From assembly GCA_026874595.1 (NCBI GenBank), contig CM049321.1, positions 6,820,979-6,884,978 of the forward strand: a DNA stretch of 64,000 nucleotides. Reading direction: 5' to 3'. The translations under genes and the position numbers were made by a program. Source of the DNA: Sipunculus nudus (taxonomy: Eukaryota > Annelida > Sipuncula > Golfingiida > Sipunculidae). Positions 40,001 to 55,600 of the stretch are shown here, one piece after another. Below the pieces are notes generated by a model, which was not told where the DNA came from, made no database searches, and saw only the letters and a program-made list of their open reading frames with translations. The stretch's first letter is position 1; each line of letters begins with the position of its first letter.

Positions 40001-43000
40001 AGTTCGAATATGGATTACCTTGATGCAGTTATCAAGGCGACAGAGGTGATAATACTAAAATGATATTAACGCAAGAGTTCAAAACAATTCGAGACACAGT
40101 CACCAAACTCGCAGCATTGGCACACCTAATGATGGGCTGCTTCCACAACAGGCAGGGGACATACCAGATCTGTACCACAGTTTAGCTTTTAAAAGTTTCT
40201 AATTATTACATCCAGATAAGCCTTGATGAGATCTCGACAGGGACCCAAAACCTGAATGAAAACTTTTAAATAATTAGATCATGGTTGTTAAAATTTCAAA
40301 ATAACCATTTTAGCATCAGTTTCAGGCTTTCAGCACATGCTTATTATATAGTTTGTTAAGAATTTTCTTCCTTTAAATATTAGATTGTTCATTTTGAAGA
40401 CAGTGATTATAACTGAGTAAATTCCTTTGACTATTGTATATATGGTGTAAAAAGATTTTGCCTGCAAAGTTATAGAAATTAAGCTAAAACTTTAAAAAAA
40501 ATTTTAGATATTTACATTAAAAAAATGTTTATAAAAGTTGATCATTTTCAGTATTTTTGCCAGGTACTTTTTATGCTTTTGTCATTATTTTTGTTGATTA
40601 TAATTTATATTTAGGGTTTATTGTATTTTCAGCTTGTTAATAGCTTTGGTGCTGTTGATATACAAAAGGAAGGCCAGACGTTGTAACAAAAATGGGTGCA
40701 AGCTCAGATCTGCTAGTAGTGAGTAGACATGTATTTTTACTTATTCCATAGGAAGTCATTAGGTTCCCTTGACTGGCCCAGTGGATATGCTTTGAATTAA
40801 TAGTTCTCAGCATAATAAGTTACAGTGGAGTGGCGTTTATCCAAACATCTTGGGGACAAGATTTTTTTTTTATAAACAAACATCCAGATGAACAGTCACT
40901 TGCAAAATAAATTCTTGTCATCAATGTGATGCATGTACTAATAAGTCGGGACCAGGAATAATTACACATGCAAAAACGGTTAGACTGACTCGGTGAATAA
41001 TAATTTCAGATTGCCAAATTTACTTTTGTAAAGATTTCGGATAAACGGTCATAATTTCTGTTCTCAAGTTCCAATGACGGATAAATGTTGTTCAGATTAA
41101 TGGCACTCTTAACCATGAGAGAAAATGACAGAATCATAACTGCATGTAATCATACAGACTGGCTGAATGGGCAATGAGGCAGTTGTCAGCACCACCTGTC
41201 ACAGTCTAGCTGAACTGAGGGTGTTTTCCTCAGATGTTAGTGATATTGGAGTGTTTCTTTGGATTTCACCACCAGATAGAACATATGTTATTAAGTCATT
41301 GTTATTAGGGACCCGCTTGAAAAGCATTGCCCTAAAGTGATCACAGTGTCAATCCATCCGTCCTTCCATCAGTGACACTTTCTTTTGCATGGGATATCTC
41401 AACAAGAACATGCTCGATCTTTATCATATTCACAAGGATGATTGGTACCTATAAGGGCTCCAGACTTATATATTAAAAGACCTGTCTGAATTCCAATCTG
41501 GCGGCCAGAGCACAATTGGTGATTTTCATTCCCACGCTAAATCTCAAAAAGAATATGCTTGATCTTTCTCATATTCACAGGAATGATTGGTACCTATAAG
41601 GGCTCCAGACTTATGTATTAAAAGACCTGTCAGAATTCCAATCTGGCGGCCAGAGCACAATCTGTGATTTTCATTCCCCCGCTAAATCTCAAAGAGAATA
41701 TGCTTGATCTTTATCATATTCACAAGGATGATTGGTACCTATAAGGGCTCCAGACTTATGTATTAAAAGACCTGTCAGAATTCCAATATGGAAACTAGAG
41801 CACAATTGATTATTTTCTTTGGCGCACAAAATCTCAACAAGAATATGCTTGATCTTTCTCAAATTCACAGGGATCATTTTGGCCTCTGAGGGCTCCAGAC
41901 CTTTCGAATCGCAGACCTGTTGGAATCCTAGTATGGCTGCAAGAGCACAATCGGTGATTTTCTTTTCACACGCCATAACTCAACAAGGACATGCTTGATC
42001 TTTCTCAGATTCCCAGGGATGATTGGTGCCTATGAGGGCTCCATTCCTGTTGAATTAAAAGACGCACTCAAAATCAAATGTGGCCACCAGAGAACGATCA
42101 GTGATTTTCTGACTCGCTTGTTATAACAAACAGAACACAATCTGAGATTTTCTGTCGCACACATTTTCACAAACAGTAAACCTGTGATCTTTGTTAAGTT
42201 CACAGGGATGATTGGTGTTCATGAGGACTCCACCCCTCAAATAACAGACCAGTCCAAAATCAAATATGGCCACCAGAGTACAATCGGTGATTTTTTATTG
42301 CACATATGTATATTTCAAACATACATGTATCTTCTTTAATATGATTAGAACCAGTAGGACTTGTTCCTTCATGCACATTGATAAAAACCTGTTTCTGTTT
42401 GTCATATTTTTTAACTTTAAACTGGACTTTTTACATATATTTAAACTCGTTCAGCACCACCAGAAATGCAGGTCCCTCTGAGGACTATTGTCCATCCACA
42501 TCTAGTTTTCTCAAATTGCCTCTGCAAGAGGGCACGGGTTCAGTCCCATTTGTGTGTTTGTTCACAACATAACTCCCAAGTCAGGAACGAAATCTCATGA
42601 AATTTTCAGTCCATTTCGAGAATGGGCCTTTGAAGAATTGATTACATTTTGGTGTGGATCTGGCACATGCTCTGGATCCGGGAACATCATTAAGGAACAT
42701 ACACAAATGTACTGTCACTTACCCATGAGAGAACTTGGGGATATGTGCCGAATAAGTGAATAGCAGAGGCTCGCATCCTTTAAAAAGCAGATTTCTAGAT
42801 TGATAACAAAATTTTGTCAAATTTAATCTATGAGTCTACACTTTTGACCTTTGAACCCTGAACTTGTCTCTGCATGACTTTTGACCTGTTGAACCATGAC
42901 CTGTTTCTTTCAGATTCTTCACAGTCTGATAGTGAAGAAAGCCTAATTCAGACACCAGAGGGCGACACTGACAACCAACCTTTCTTGGAGTGGTTTTATG

Positions 43001-46000
43001 AGCTCATGGTTGCCCTTGCCAAATTTGGTCTAATACTTGGATATTTCTTTTTATGTGACAGGTAAGCACACCTATAAGGAGGTAATAAAGATTTGGTAAT
43101 TTTTAAAAATCTTAATTAAAAGTGAATTTAAAGATTTATTGTATCCCCAGAGAAAGTCAGGATACTATGGTTTCATGAGGGTCCTGCCGCTGCCGCAAAA
43201 AATTCTTGTGAACGGGATAACTAAAAAATTATTTCACTGATCTTTATCAATCTTTACTTGTGTATAGATATAGGTAAGAGGATGAAGCCTATTTAAATGG
43301 GGTCATGACCTTTGCTAGGAGAATGACCATGACCTTGAATAGGTCCATTTTCGCTGAAAATAACACACATTCTTAATAATATTTCAAGAAAGCTTGCATG
43401 GATTGGTAAAACAAATCAAGGTGGCTGAAGATGTTGGATAGCCTTTTGATGTGCTGGAAACTGGTGAGGACACCTATTATCCTTTTCTTGTTTTCACTCC
43501 TTTTAATCCCCCCCCCCCTAAAATTGCCACTTGACAGCCCTCTGAGCATTATAAGTCAAAAACTAATGGACAGATTTCTTCATATTATGAACATGTAGAG
43601 AGATGGGTTATGGGATGAGGTCTATTTAAATTTGGGTCATGAGAGTGGCCTTGACCTTGAATATTTTCATATTTGGTGAAAATCATACGCCTTTTATGAT
43701 GTCTCCAGTGTTGATAGCCATATGGATTTCAAACGTGACTTATGTATGGCCCACCACTAAAGTAAGAACCCTATAGGTTCTAGGGTCGTGATGTCAAAGG
43801 TCAAGGTCACAGGACTCACATCTTTAAAGATAGTGTGGATGCATTTTCAGCCAAACTTTTTATCTCAGACCTTTCATCTTGCACTTACAGTTCACCTACC
43901 AATAAAGGAAGTCCCCTATCAATTTTGAGGTCACAAGATCAAAGGTGAAGGTCACAGGTGCCATCTGTCCAAAAATTAGGTTCCGAGTTGATAATTCAAG
44001 CTTGGATTAATATATGGATTTCAAACTTGACTTATATATGGCCCATCAATAAAGCAAAACCTCAATTTATTTTGAGGTCAAAGGTCAAGGTCACAGGAGC
44101 CACATCTTTAAAAAGATTGTGGATTCTTTTAAGCCAATTTTTAATCACAGACCTTTCTCTTAGCAGATATAGCTGGCATACCAATAGAGGAAGATCCATA
44201 TCAATTTTGGTGTCACAGGGTCAAAGGTGAAGGTCACAGGAGCCATCTGTCCAAAAATTCATTTCCAGATGATAACTCCAGCTTGGATTGACATATGAGT
44301 TTCAAACTTGACTTATATATGGCCCATCAAATCTTATTGATTTTGGGGTCATGAGGTCAAAGGTCAAGGTCACAAGACCCACATCTATTAAAGATTTTGG
44401 ATTCTTTTTAAGCAATACTTTTCATCCTAAGCCTTCTCTCTTGCAAATATAGTTCACTTGCCAATGGGCGAAGATTCCTATCAATTTTTAGCTCAGCTGA
44501 CTTTCAGTCATGCTGGGCTATAGCGATGGGTCTTTGTCCGTCGTCCTTCCGTCTGTCCGGCCGGCCGTCCGGCCGTTAGCAGGGCACAAATCGTAACCGT
44601 AGGGGCTAGGGCCATGAACCCTATGCAGTCTTAGAGGTTATAAAAAGATCTCCTTGCAAACCTGAAATAAGGTCACTGCGACCTATATTCTCGAAGTTAT
44701 GGGGTGTGTTTGCACCCCCCAGAAATAACTCTTTGAGACAAAATTTTCATCCCAAACCTTCCATCTTTCACATACAGCTCACCTACCAACAGGGGAAGAA
44801 CCATAATTTTTTTAGGTCAAAAGGTCAAAGGTCAAGGTCACAGGAGCCTCTTCTTTGAAAAGCCTGTGGATGCATATTAAGCCAACCCTTTCATCCCAAT
44901 TCTTTGATTTTTCACATATAGCTCACCTACTAAGTTGGAGAAGAATCCTATAGATTTTGAGGTCACAAGGTCAAAGGTCAGGGTCACAGGATCCACTTTG
45001 AAAAGGTTGTGGACACATTTCAAGCTAGACTTTTCATTCCAAACCTTCCAGCACTGATATCGCTTCTCTGCCAACAGGGGAAAAGACCTGTTGATTTTGA
45101 GGTCAAAGGTCAAGTTCACAGCACCCACTTCTTGCGTGGAGTCATTTTCAGGCAAACTTTTCAATCTGTACCTTCCATCTGTCATATATGGCTTACCTAC
45201 CAATAAGGGAAGAAGCCTATTGATATTGAGGTCAAAAAGTCAAAGGTCAAGGTCACAATATTTAATTGTTCTAAATGCTTGTGAGCATATTTCAAGTGTA
45301 ACTGTTCAACCCAAACCTTCAGTCTTTCACATATGCCACATCTATGCATCACTCAGTTTGACTCAAACTTCATATTTATGGGTATTTTTGCTTGAATAAA
45401 TAACTTATTGATTCTGGGGTCAGCTGGTCAGCAGGTTAAAGGTTGCAGGTCAAAGTTATTCACCCATTGGTTGCCAAGTAATTACACCAGATTTAAGTGG
45501 TTAGTAGTTACCCATCATTTAGAAAGAATCCAGTTGATATATGGGCAAAAGGCCAAGGTCATAGGTCAGGGATGTTCACAATTACTTATTTTATAGACCA
45601 TCTCTATTTTTCTTGTATATATAACCATCCCACTCCAGCTGGTACATCTCCCTCTGTGGCTGTAATTGTGAGTGACACTGGTGACATATGACTCCCTTTT
45701 GTATCAGCCTATTAAGTGATAAGGCTCAGTGATAAGTACCTCGTTACTTCATATCAAAAACACTGTTGTCAGAATGCTTCACCCAGGCATTAAGACTATG
45801 AGAGTATAGTATTAAGGTTTAGCTACTGATTTATAAGATGATGGGAACATTTTGCAGTTTATTTTATGGAATCCTAGCAATAAACTTAGTTTCCTAGATA
45901 TCTGAATATTTTAATATATATCACCACATATAAAAGCAAGTGTTTGTTCTCATAATATGTGGATGTGTACCTTGATATAGGATGGCTTTTTGTTTTATTT

Positions 46001-49000
46001 CAAGACTCTTAGTCGTGCTTTCTGCATTTCTTTTCTTTCAGGTTTGGCAGTTTACCTACCCTGCTGACCCCATTGGAAAGCAGAGTGATAATAAAAAATA
46101 TTGGACTAACACTTTTTACAATTGCATATCTATAAATCTGATATGAGGGCCTGGACATGCCTTTTGAATTATTTTGGGCATTCATTACTGGATAATTTGC
46201 CCAAGTTTGGTCTCTTATTGGAGAATGTGGGATATCAAATGTCATACTTGTCAGAAATCCATAATGTCTGCCAGTTAGCCACCTTAGAAATTCTTTCTTC
46301 AGTGCAGTTTCAGTAATTTTTCTTTAATGTTTGGTCCGATTTAGAGAATGTTTGTTGTCTGATTTCAGACTTGTCAGAAGTCCAATATGGCCACCAGGCA
46401 ACCATCTTTTAATTCCTTTTGATCATATTATCTCAAGAACAGTTAAAGTGAATGCAGTTGGATGTATATTTATGTAATCTTGTAAAGGATTGGGTCAAAT
46501 ATTTCTGAATAAATATTACCATCATTTATATAAGTGCAGTACAGTTGGCTTGTATTGAATAAAAATTCATACAGAAGCACCTGTTTCTCAATAATTCTTG
46601 CATGTATTTCCTTGAATTTTGCTATATATTTTGATCTTATATTTTCCCTTTGTGGTGTTCCTTTGAGACTGACAGGTTTCAAGCAAGCTGTTGGAATAGT
46701 TCCTGATAGCTTAACAATCATGCATTTTCCTCAGACCATCAATTCACTGTGTTTTAACCAGACATAGGTGATATATATTTCTGTTGTCATAGAAAATTTT
46801 CAACAAATTGGCAAATTGGTTCTTCAAAATTTGACTGGAAGTTGTGAATCTCAGTCCATGATGTCACAGGTCATGCTTGGCAGCTGAGCGTCATGAGCGT
46901 CACAAGGTCAACGGTCAAGGTGACAGGAGCCGCCTGTTCTCAAATCTTTGGAAACAGAATTTTGGTCAACCCCATAAGTTTATTACTTCATCTGTTCCCT
47001 TCAAATTTGACAGCCATCTCCACCAAGCTGTCAGACAAGTACAAACATTTGTGACCTTGGCCCTGTCTTGTGTCAATTTATACTTCAAAAGAAGAGTGCC
47101 ATTATAGAAGAGGAATGCTTTATGTCTGGGGATACTACGGCATCTCCAGTGCCAGAAATTTTTAGTTCCGGTAGATATGTATAGTCATACCATAAAGTTC
47201 TCAACAGAATACGCTGCCTCATCAGAATATGCATCCCATCTTTGCTCAGAATGTTTACTCATTGATGCACACATATTACTACTACCACTTAAGTGCCTCA
47301 CAAAATACAAACCAAAATTTAGCTCAGACCCTCCACCAAATGCTACTGTATATGATAGAACCTTCAAAGTAAACAATAGTATTCTTTCACAATGTGTCAT
47401 TTTTAGTAATGCTAATGAATAAAAATTTTCCAACTAACAAGTGAATTTAGCTGCTAGGGTAGTGCCACCTTGTGTCTGTGTAAAAGACTACTGCAGATGT
47501 GCCTACACAAATCATATTACATGGCAAGCAATATGTGATCGGCAAGTGATGGTGAACTACATGACAATATCTTTAATCATATGTTTTACAACTCTTCCAC
47601 TGAAATACACTGATAAAGTTGAAGAATTTAGATTGGTATTTGTAAGAAAACATGGTCAATTTCAGATAGCAAATAACTTCCTGTTAATTCTCCTATTATC
47701 ACGCACTCTTGGTCATTTTTCACGCTGCTCTTGATTAGGTTTACAGTAATGCCACAAATATAAGATGCAGGTGGACTCCACACAAAATTCCCCAATAAGT
47801 TAATGACATTCTCCTATTATAATACGCATATTCCTTTGAGAGCTTTATGGCAGTTTCTCTTCAGTTCATAACATGTTGGTTACTTATTCAAATTCTGGCT
47901 TCAGAATTATCACTTGGAAAATGTACAAAAATTAGCCCAGATACTGCAGTGCTCTGAAGACTTGACAATATATGTATTCATTGTTCAAATAGTTCACAGT
48001 CTCTTTAATTTATTAGCAGAATTGTTTGCAAATGCTGTCTCTTGAATGGAGGTTAATGTAACATTATGATAAAAATAATATGATGTGTCTCATATATTAA
48101 AGGTTTTCCTTACATACGCTTTTATAATCCATTTTGAATAAATTGTCATTAATTCACTAGCATTAATCTCTTGGTTTCTGCATAGATTTCTTGATTTGTT
48201 GGGTCAACTTGGGGATTTAAGCCTCCAGGCTTTACCCATGCCCAGTCACATGCTGTTGTATTGATAACTGTTTGTTTTATTTGACAGGACCAACTTCTTC
48301 ATGAAGGAGAACAAGTATTACACACACGTTAACTTTTTCTTGCCGTTCTCGTACCTCATGATTTTGGGCTTCTTCTTCACAGAGGATTCGGATCAGGTGA
48401 GTAACAACAACCTCGCAAGCCTGCCATGTAGGTCATTAATGTAGCGACAACAAACAAGTTTTTGTCCATAAAGCAAATTGTTTAAATTTCTGCCAGCAGT
48501 GACCTTAGAGCAAGTCTTAGTCTACATAAGCCCACAGTACAGTCCGGAATCTTTGGCTTTGAAAACCCCAGTGAAAATTATACCTGAATCCACCTTAAAC
48601 TTCTGGGGCCTGTTGCAATAACATTTTACTGGACTTAAGCCCAGTTGGGGGCCTAAATACCATGGTTACAATTGTGACGTCATAATGGTTACCATGGTGA
48701 CACACAGATGATCCTGGGCTTAAGTCACCTACATGACTTAAGTCACCTTATTGCAACACACCCCTGGTGTTTTTATCTGAGACCACCCTAAATAAATTTC
48801 AAACAAATCAGAGTACCATAACAAAATGAAACTGGAACTTCAGAGGCTTGCACCTGGTGAAATGTCCTCTTGGCCTACTTGTTCAGTTTATTACTTTCAA
48901 TCTGTAAATTCACTCACCGGTCCCAAAGGTAATGTATGTAAGATGGCTTGTTTTGTATTAATGCCTTCCAGATGGATCGACTAACAGTACTTAAAAATAA

Positions 49001-52000
49001 TTTAATGAGCTTATTGGCATATATATTTACAACGTTTTGTAAGGAATGATCAGAACTCCTTGCAAGTCATAGTCTGATTTCAGACTCTGTCCTCTTCTAA
49101 GACTTTTACAAGTTTTGTGTTTATCCCTTCATTACAAACTGAATACTTTCTCAAATCTTAATTTATATAAGATGACTGTGCCATCCTTTTGTTCCAGACT
49201 AGGGTGTTACATAGAGACCAGACTGATGAGTGGAAAGGCTGGATGCAGCTGGTCATCCTCATCTATCACCTGACCGGGGCTACCAAGGTAAGAACAAATA
49301 CCAAGCTGTACAAACTGTATAACCCCACATGATGTCCACCAATCCAGTGCTGTCATCCCACTATGTACAATTATCATTGATAGGTCAAACCAGATGTCTG
49401 TACCATAGTACTGTGTATACTCTAATCAGCAGGAAATATATTTTCTGGTTATTCGTATGTTAGAACAATTAAACATCACTCTTGTCTCATTTTTTTGAGT
49501 TTCTGGTTTTAAACTGTATGCTTAATATGCTGCTTGTCTAAATCATGAAGAGTGGACAAACTTAGGAGACCCCACAGGTGTCTACAGATGGATACCATCT
49601 AAGAGGGTTTATTTTATAATGATTGAACATGCAGTATAGTTTTAACATTTCTGAACTGACTTTTTATATGCCCGTCATATGACAGGAGTATTATGGTATA
49701 CCCACCATCAGTCTGTCCATTAACTTTTAGTATCACCGTGATAACTTACCAGGGCATTGATGGATTTTCATGAAACTCACCATAACTACTTACCAACAGA
49801 TTATCTCACCTGAGTTCAAATATGGGCAACATTCACCCATATTTTATAAGGTCACGGGTCACTAGGCTACTTTGTGGTGTTGCCACAATAATTTAAGAAT
49901 ATGAAGGATTTTTATAAAACTCATCAGAAATGTTAGTCAATAAAATATCTCACTTAAGCTCAATTTCCAGCAAAATCCATGCATATTTAACAAGGTCAGA
50001 AGTCCCACACTTTGGAGGAACCTTGGTGACTTGCCAAAAACCCTATCTCATTATAAATATTTACCAATATAGTTTCTGACCTGAATTACCTTTTCATCAA
50101 AATTCACACATATTTATGGGGTTAGAGGTCACCAGATACAAGACGGGCATACTATTCATGTTTACTGTGCTCTTGTTCAACTCTTGTGTTAGTTTACACT
50201 GAGTAATATAAAATTACAAGGTTTATTTAATTATTGTGAAACATTCAGCCTCCTATATTCTGTCTATATTCATAAGTAGTTTTCCCATAAACCCCCTATA
50301 TATTCTTCTCCCAAGACTCTTATTAACTTTCTATGTTAAAGCTGTTCTCATTCTCACCAATGTAAACCTAAAACATTTACTCACCAGCACATTAAACAAA
50401 ATCATGTAATCTCAGCTGAACCTAGAAAATGCTTTAAATTTCTGAATTTCATATTTATTCTTAGAGCTATGCATATAAATTCTGGAGTCCAGATGTGTAA
50501 ATAATCAAATATTCTGGTCACATGGTTGCTTTAATGATTACACACATAATCATTTAGGGGAAAGTTGCACAGGGCCTTTCGTTCACATATAAATGTTTCT
50601 TTTGAGCTAATCCACCTACATCCTTGTGCAAGACAATTTTTGCCTCAATAATCATATTAAGTAAATAGGGTTCTTGGTATACATAAGCTTATAAAGTGGA
50701 GAAGGGATAACCAGGTCCATCTGTGATAAGGGTCCAGCTGAATCATGCCTGCCTGCATAAATGTCTCTCTGGGTGCCCATCTAGCCCTTTTTTCTCCTCC
50801 ATCCACGAGAGAAACTGCATTAACCATATCCAGTATTGCTGCTGCATGTTGATGAGATATGAATACTGAATTACATGACTTGGACAGAGTATGTGTAATT
50901 TTTTGTTAACTGTTGTTTCAGGTCCTGTCTATCTATATGCATATCCGCATGCTTGTGTCAGGCTACCTGTTCCTGTCAGGCTTCGGTCACTTCAACTACT
51001 TCTGGAACAAAGGCGATTACGCTCTCTTCAGGTTTTGCAAGGTAGGTAGGATCTAAGTCTGTCAGTTAATATATATATAATTAAATACAAAGTTAATTAA
51101 AGTGGAACCTGCCTGATTAGAGCACCTGTCGCTTAAAGGGGCCCATTCACCTGTCTGACCTTAATAAACTAAAGGTAATCCCTTTTATTAAACTTTATTG
51201 AACTTTATTAAAATAGGCTAGAAAATGCCGATGTCATCGCACACAGGCTGCTTGTTTTGTATATATATCAACGTGTTTATAATATGTGGGGGCCCGCCAA
51301 AATAATCCAAACAAATTCAAAAGGGCCTCTGTTGGCAAGTCAGATAAGCCAGAGCTTTAAATTTGCAAATGGCGTTTTGCAACAAGTGACCTTTCTGACT
51401 CTGCATATATGTAACCTACCATCTTAGGTTACACATTTTTCCCTGTTTGTCAACATTGCTGTGTTTACTCCTACACGTGGCCTTATAAGAACTATTCATA
51501 ACCAGAATTACCCTTAGATCATAAATATATACACGGAGGAAGTCAGAAATCACATAAATTCTTTTTCAAAAGGTAGGTGAATGGGCACCTTTAAAAAAAC
51601 CTTTGACTGAACTGAAAGCACTCACATTGGTCATAACTAGTGGTAGGAATTGGTTTTTAAATCATATTCGATGATTGAAAAACGACCAATGATTGATTAT
51701 TAATTGATTACTTTATGTACCATCCATATGACAGTGAAACCTGCTGTATAGAATGATATCAAAATGTTGACCGCATAAACTCATTCTGACTTTTACATCA
51801 CAATGAAAGGTCTATGCAAAGCCAGGTTGTTAATACTTATTTGTTGCACATGGATAAACTTCTGACATAATTAAATATTTTATTGAGATAATATGACTTC
51901 TTTGGATGTGCGTACATCATCGTTTATGATCAATTATACAAATATACATTTGATTTTATCGATTAATTGGCCCACCACTAGTTATTACAGACCTTGTTTT

Positions 52001-52603
52001 ATAAGACCTATTAATTAAGACCACTGTTTACCAGTCCAGCTGGTGTTTTCATTTCACCTGTTTCACTGTATACAATTCTCAGGCACCTACCACATCATTT
52101 AAAACCCTCCACATCAAATGATTATTGCCTATCAGTTTCTTGAGGAAATCTGGTTAAATGTGAATGATGGCTAATAAATAATAAAGTAATATATATATAA
52201 ACTGACATGAGCTTGAATCCAGGATCAGCCCAATATTTTCCCCTGAGCAAAATGTCCATGTAACTTTTGGGGGCTTGTTCAATGTTCAAAATTATGCCCT
52301 AAATGGGGCCTTGTTAATGGGGGTTTGAAGTAATTGGGTAATTACCACCACTAAGTTCATGAAAAAGTAAATACACAGAGTCCAGTCATTCTGGGTTAAT
52401 TAATCTTGTTCTGATAGCAGAACTCTCTTGAGAGTGGGTGTTCCTTGGTACACATAAAAGCAGACGGAACTGTCTCGTTAGTGGAGCTTGCTATTCTTGT
52501 GAAGCTGTACTAATGCCCGGACATGTGTGGTACATGTATGAGTTCAAATCCGGGATTTGCCAAAATTTCTCCTGAGCAAAATGTTTATGTAACCAAATAT
52601 GTA

Positions 52604-52649
<46 letters not shown>

Positions 52650-55600
52650 ATATGTATTTATATACAAGTATCTTTTGAATATTTTTCTTCAATATCAATG
52701 GATTGAATTGAAGCCGAATGATTAAATTGTGATCTGTTCTTTATCTCCAAATCTATTGGTTTCAGTTATTTTTTAATAAACCCCCTGTGAGTTGTAAAGT
52801 TTGATGGAACATGCTGCATTATGGAGGTTATTTAATGAGTATGTGCACTAGAGTTCAAGCAAGCACCAATAGACTGATCAACTCATACAGACATAGAAAA
52901 TTAGAGCTAGTAAAGAGTGGGAAAGCTGCTTTGTTCTTTTATTTGCTAGAAGCACATAACAGCCATTGTAGTAAATATTTGCTCTTATTAAAAACAAAAA
53001 GTCTGAAATGTATTATGAAAATAATGATTGAATTATTAATCAATTGAATTGAAGGTAAAGTTTAATCAATTATCAAATTGATTCTAAGCCATCCCTCAAT
53101 TTACGGGCCTAAAGTGTGTCCTTAATCCTTTTTGATCAGTTTGACCTAGATACATTTTAATACACCCATCCGAGCAGGATGTATTATGGTATACCCGTCT
53201 GTCTGTCTATTAACTTTTAGTCACCCAGTGATAACTTACCAGGGCATTGATGGATTTTCATGAAACCACCATAACTACTTACCAATAGATTGACTAAGCC
53301 TGAGATCCATTATAGGCAAAATCCATGCAGATTTATTGAAGTCACAGGTTACAAGGCTATTTTGTGGTATCACCATGATAACTTATTAGAAACATGATGG
53401 ATTTTGATGAACTCCAATGAAATATCAACCAATGTAGTATCTCGCCTAAGTTTGATTTCCAGCAAATTCCATCCAGATTTAATGAGGTCAGAGGTCACTA
53501 GACATTGGTGACACCATGATGACATTCAAGACATATGTTGGATATCCAGGAAACTCAGTATAAATGTTAACCAATACAGTTTCTCACTGGAATGTAATTC
53601 TTCACAAAATTACACATCTTTAATTAGGTCAGAGGTCACACTTAAGACAGGCGTTTAATGCACATTTTGCAGTTTTCTTGTTTATCATCTCATATTTGCG
53701 TTGTTCTTGAGCATCCACTGCAATGTGAAGGAGGATCATGGTAACATGGTAATGTAACCTTGGTTTTGGGGTTTACAGCACAATTTGGACATACACATTC
53801 CCGTAAAAACTGCTGGATGTATACATATTTATTAATTGTAAGAGAAATTAAACTGACACAAACTTTGACCAATTCAACCTATACATCATTTTTTTTGTCA
53901 TATTTTCACAATTATTTGTCATAATATATATATATCTATATCATTGCATGGGAAATGATAATCACTAATATTCTACCAGAACAGTAAAAATTCTATGAAA
54001 TGGCCAGCCTGCATCATTTACGGATTGTCACAGCTAGACTTTTATACATTCATCTGTGACGGGACATATTATGGTACAACCAGGGTTTATCTGTCCACCT
54101 GTCCATCTGTATACTTTTAGTGTCACCAGGATTACTTATTGGGGCTTTGTTAGGTTTTCACAAAACTCACCCTAACTACTAACCAATTGATTATCACACC
54201 CAGTTTTGATTAAGGGCAAAATCTGCGCTTATAGAATAAAAATCAGAAGTAACTAGGCTTCTTGTGATTTCTCCGTGTTACCTATAATGAGGAATACCAT
54301 GGGTTTTGATAAAACTCAAAAGAAATATTCATCAATATAATATCTCACCTAAGTGCAATTTCCAGCAAAATTCATGCATGTTTAATGAGGTTTAGTGATC
54401 ACTAGACTTTGGTGGCACTGAGATGACTTACTAAAAAATCTGATGGATATTCTTGAAACTCATTATGAATATTAACCAGTAGTGTTTCTCATAAATCACA
54501 CATATTTAATGATGTCAGAGGTCAAGATATGCGACCAGTGTATTATGCACAATTTTTTATGCTCATGTTCAGTTCAATTAGACATCTAGAAGAAGCATCA
54601 AATGATCATTGAGGAAACCATTAGTTAGGTCACCTGTTATTGGGCAATAACAGGGATATAACACCAGCTAATTCTGTCTAAATGGCAAAAACTGAAATTA
54701 TAAAATGGCATTCGTCTTGAAGTTTTGTCGTTTCATCGAATGAGTTTGGCTCTCGATTGGCGTGGCTGGGTCTCCGCTGCTGGGATTGGGGGAATGAATG
54801 CATGCTGCTTCTGGTTCTGTGGCTCTGGGTGATGTGGCTTTCCACAGTCACCGGTGTGGGTAAAATGATGGGGGTCTTGCACAGCTCACTGCTCGACTTG
54901 GTGGTATCACGTCTATTGGCTCTCAAAATTATGCTTAAGGAGTGCACAGGGCTGGGGTCTTGACCACAGCAACCTGTAGCTGCTCGACAAAGTGAAAAAG
55001 ATCTTCAGTCAGTCAGGAACACCAGCATTGGCATCTCCTTTGCCTTGAAAAAAGTAATCCAAGTGTGTTTGTTTACTTTAATAAGACTGTGTGACTAAAA
55101 GTACAAGATTGCATGTTTGCTAAAATTTTCAGTCAAGGAAGAAAGGTGCTATGTTTATATTATCTTTGGTGCCACTGATTTCACCGGGTGAAAGTTTATT
55201 TCTAGTATGTTACTGTGTGAGGAAATTCGTTTCAGAATGAAATCTTAGCAGATTCTGTTATATTTCCGCAAAAGAACATGGTTTTCAAGTTTACTTAATA
55301 TGCTATGTAAAAGAATGTATGCTGTTTTATATGCCCATGAAAGGTCATGAATAAGTTATCCAGTATGAATCAACAGGTACTTATGGACTCTGGTTACTTA
55401 TGTGGGGCGATCATGAAGTTTTATTCTGTGTTGACCCTCATTTCACTTTCTTGCATTCAGTTTACCAAAGGCATCTGTATTTACATTACAGAAGTAATGA
55501 GTGTGGTTTCAATTAATTTATAGGCCAAGCAGATACTTCTGTTATTTTGTGATATTACACACTTCTGAACTGAACCCAGATCCAAAATTTCTTCCCTGCA

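Larger units (their letters stand above)
51098..52075. mobile_element. Mariner/pogo-type element holding two nested MITEs
   Basis: Outer ends 'AAAGTGGAACCTGCCTGATT' and '...CACCTGTTTCACTGTAT' are roughly inverted. Inner sequence 'CTGAAAGCACTCACATTGG' and 'ATTACAGACC' matches the partial copy at 27005-27110 once the nested inserts at 51137-51590 and 51638-51980 are removed. Confidence 0.6.

Noticed and set aside
30300-45580. AGGTCA direct repeats as nuclear-receptor response elements
   Set aside because: The motifs sit in high-copy dispersed repeats, which explains their number; binding cannot be inferred from sequence alone.
52607-52655. AT run as an origin or promoter
   Set aside because: A plain microsatellite next to a possible SINE tail is sufficient explanation.
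54678-54963. Overlapping ORFs on both strands in intron 14
   Set aside because: They lie in a family X repeat copy homologous to 21613-22156.
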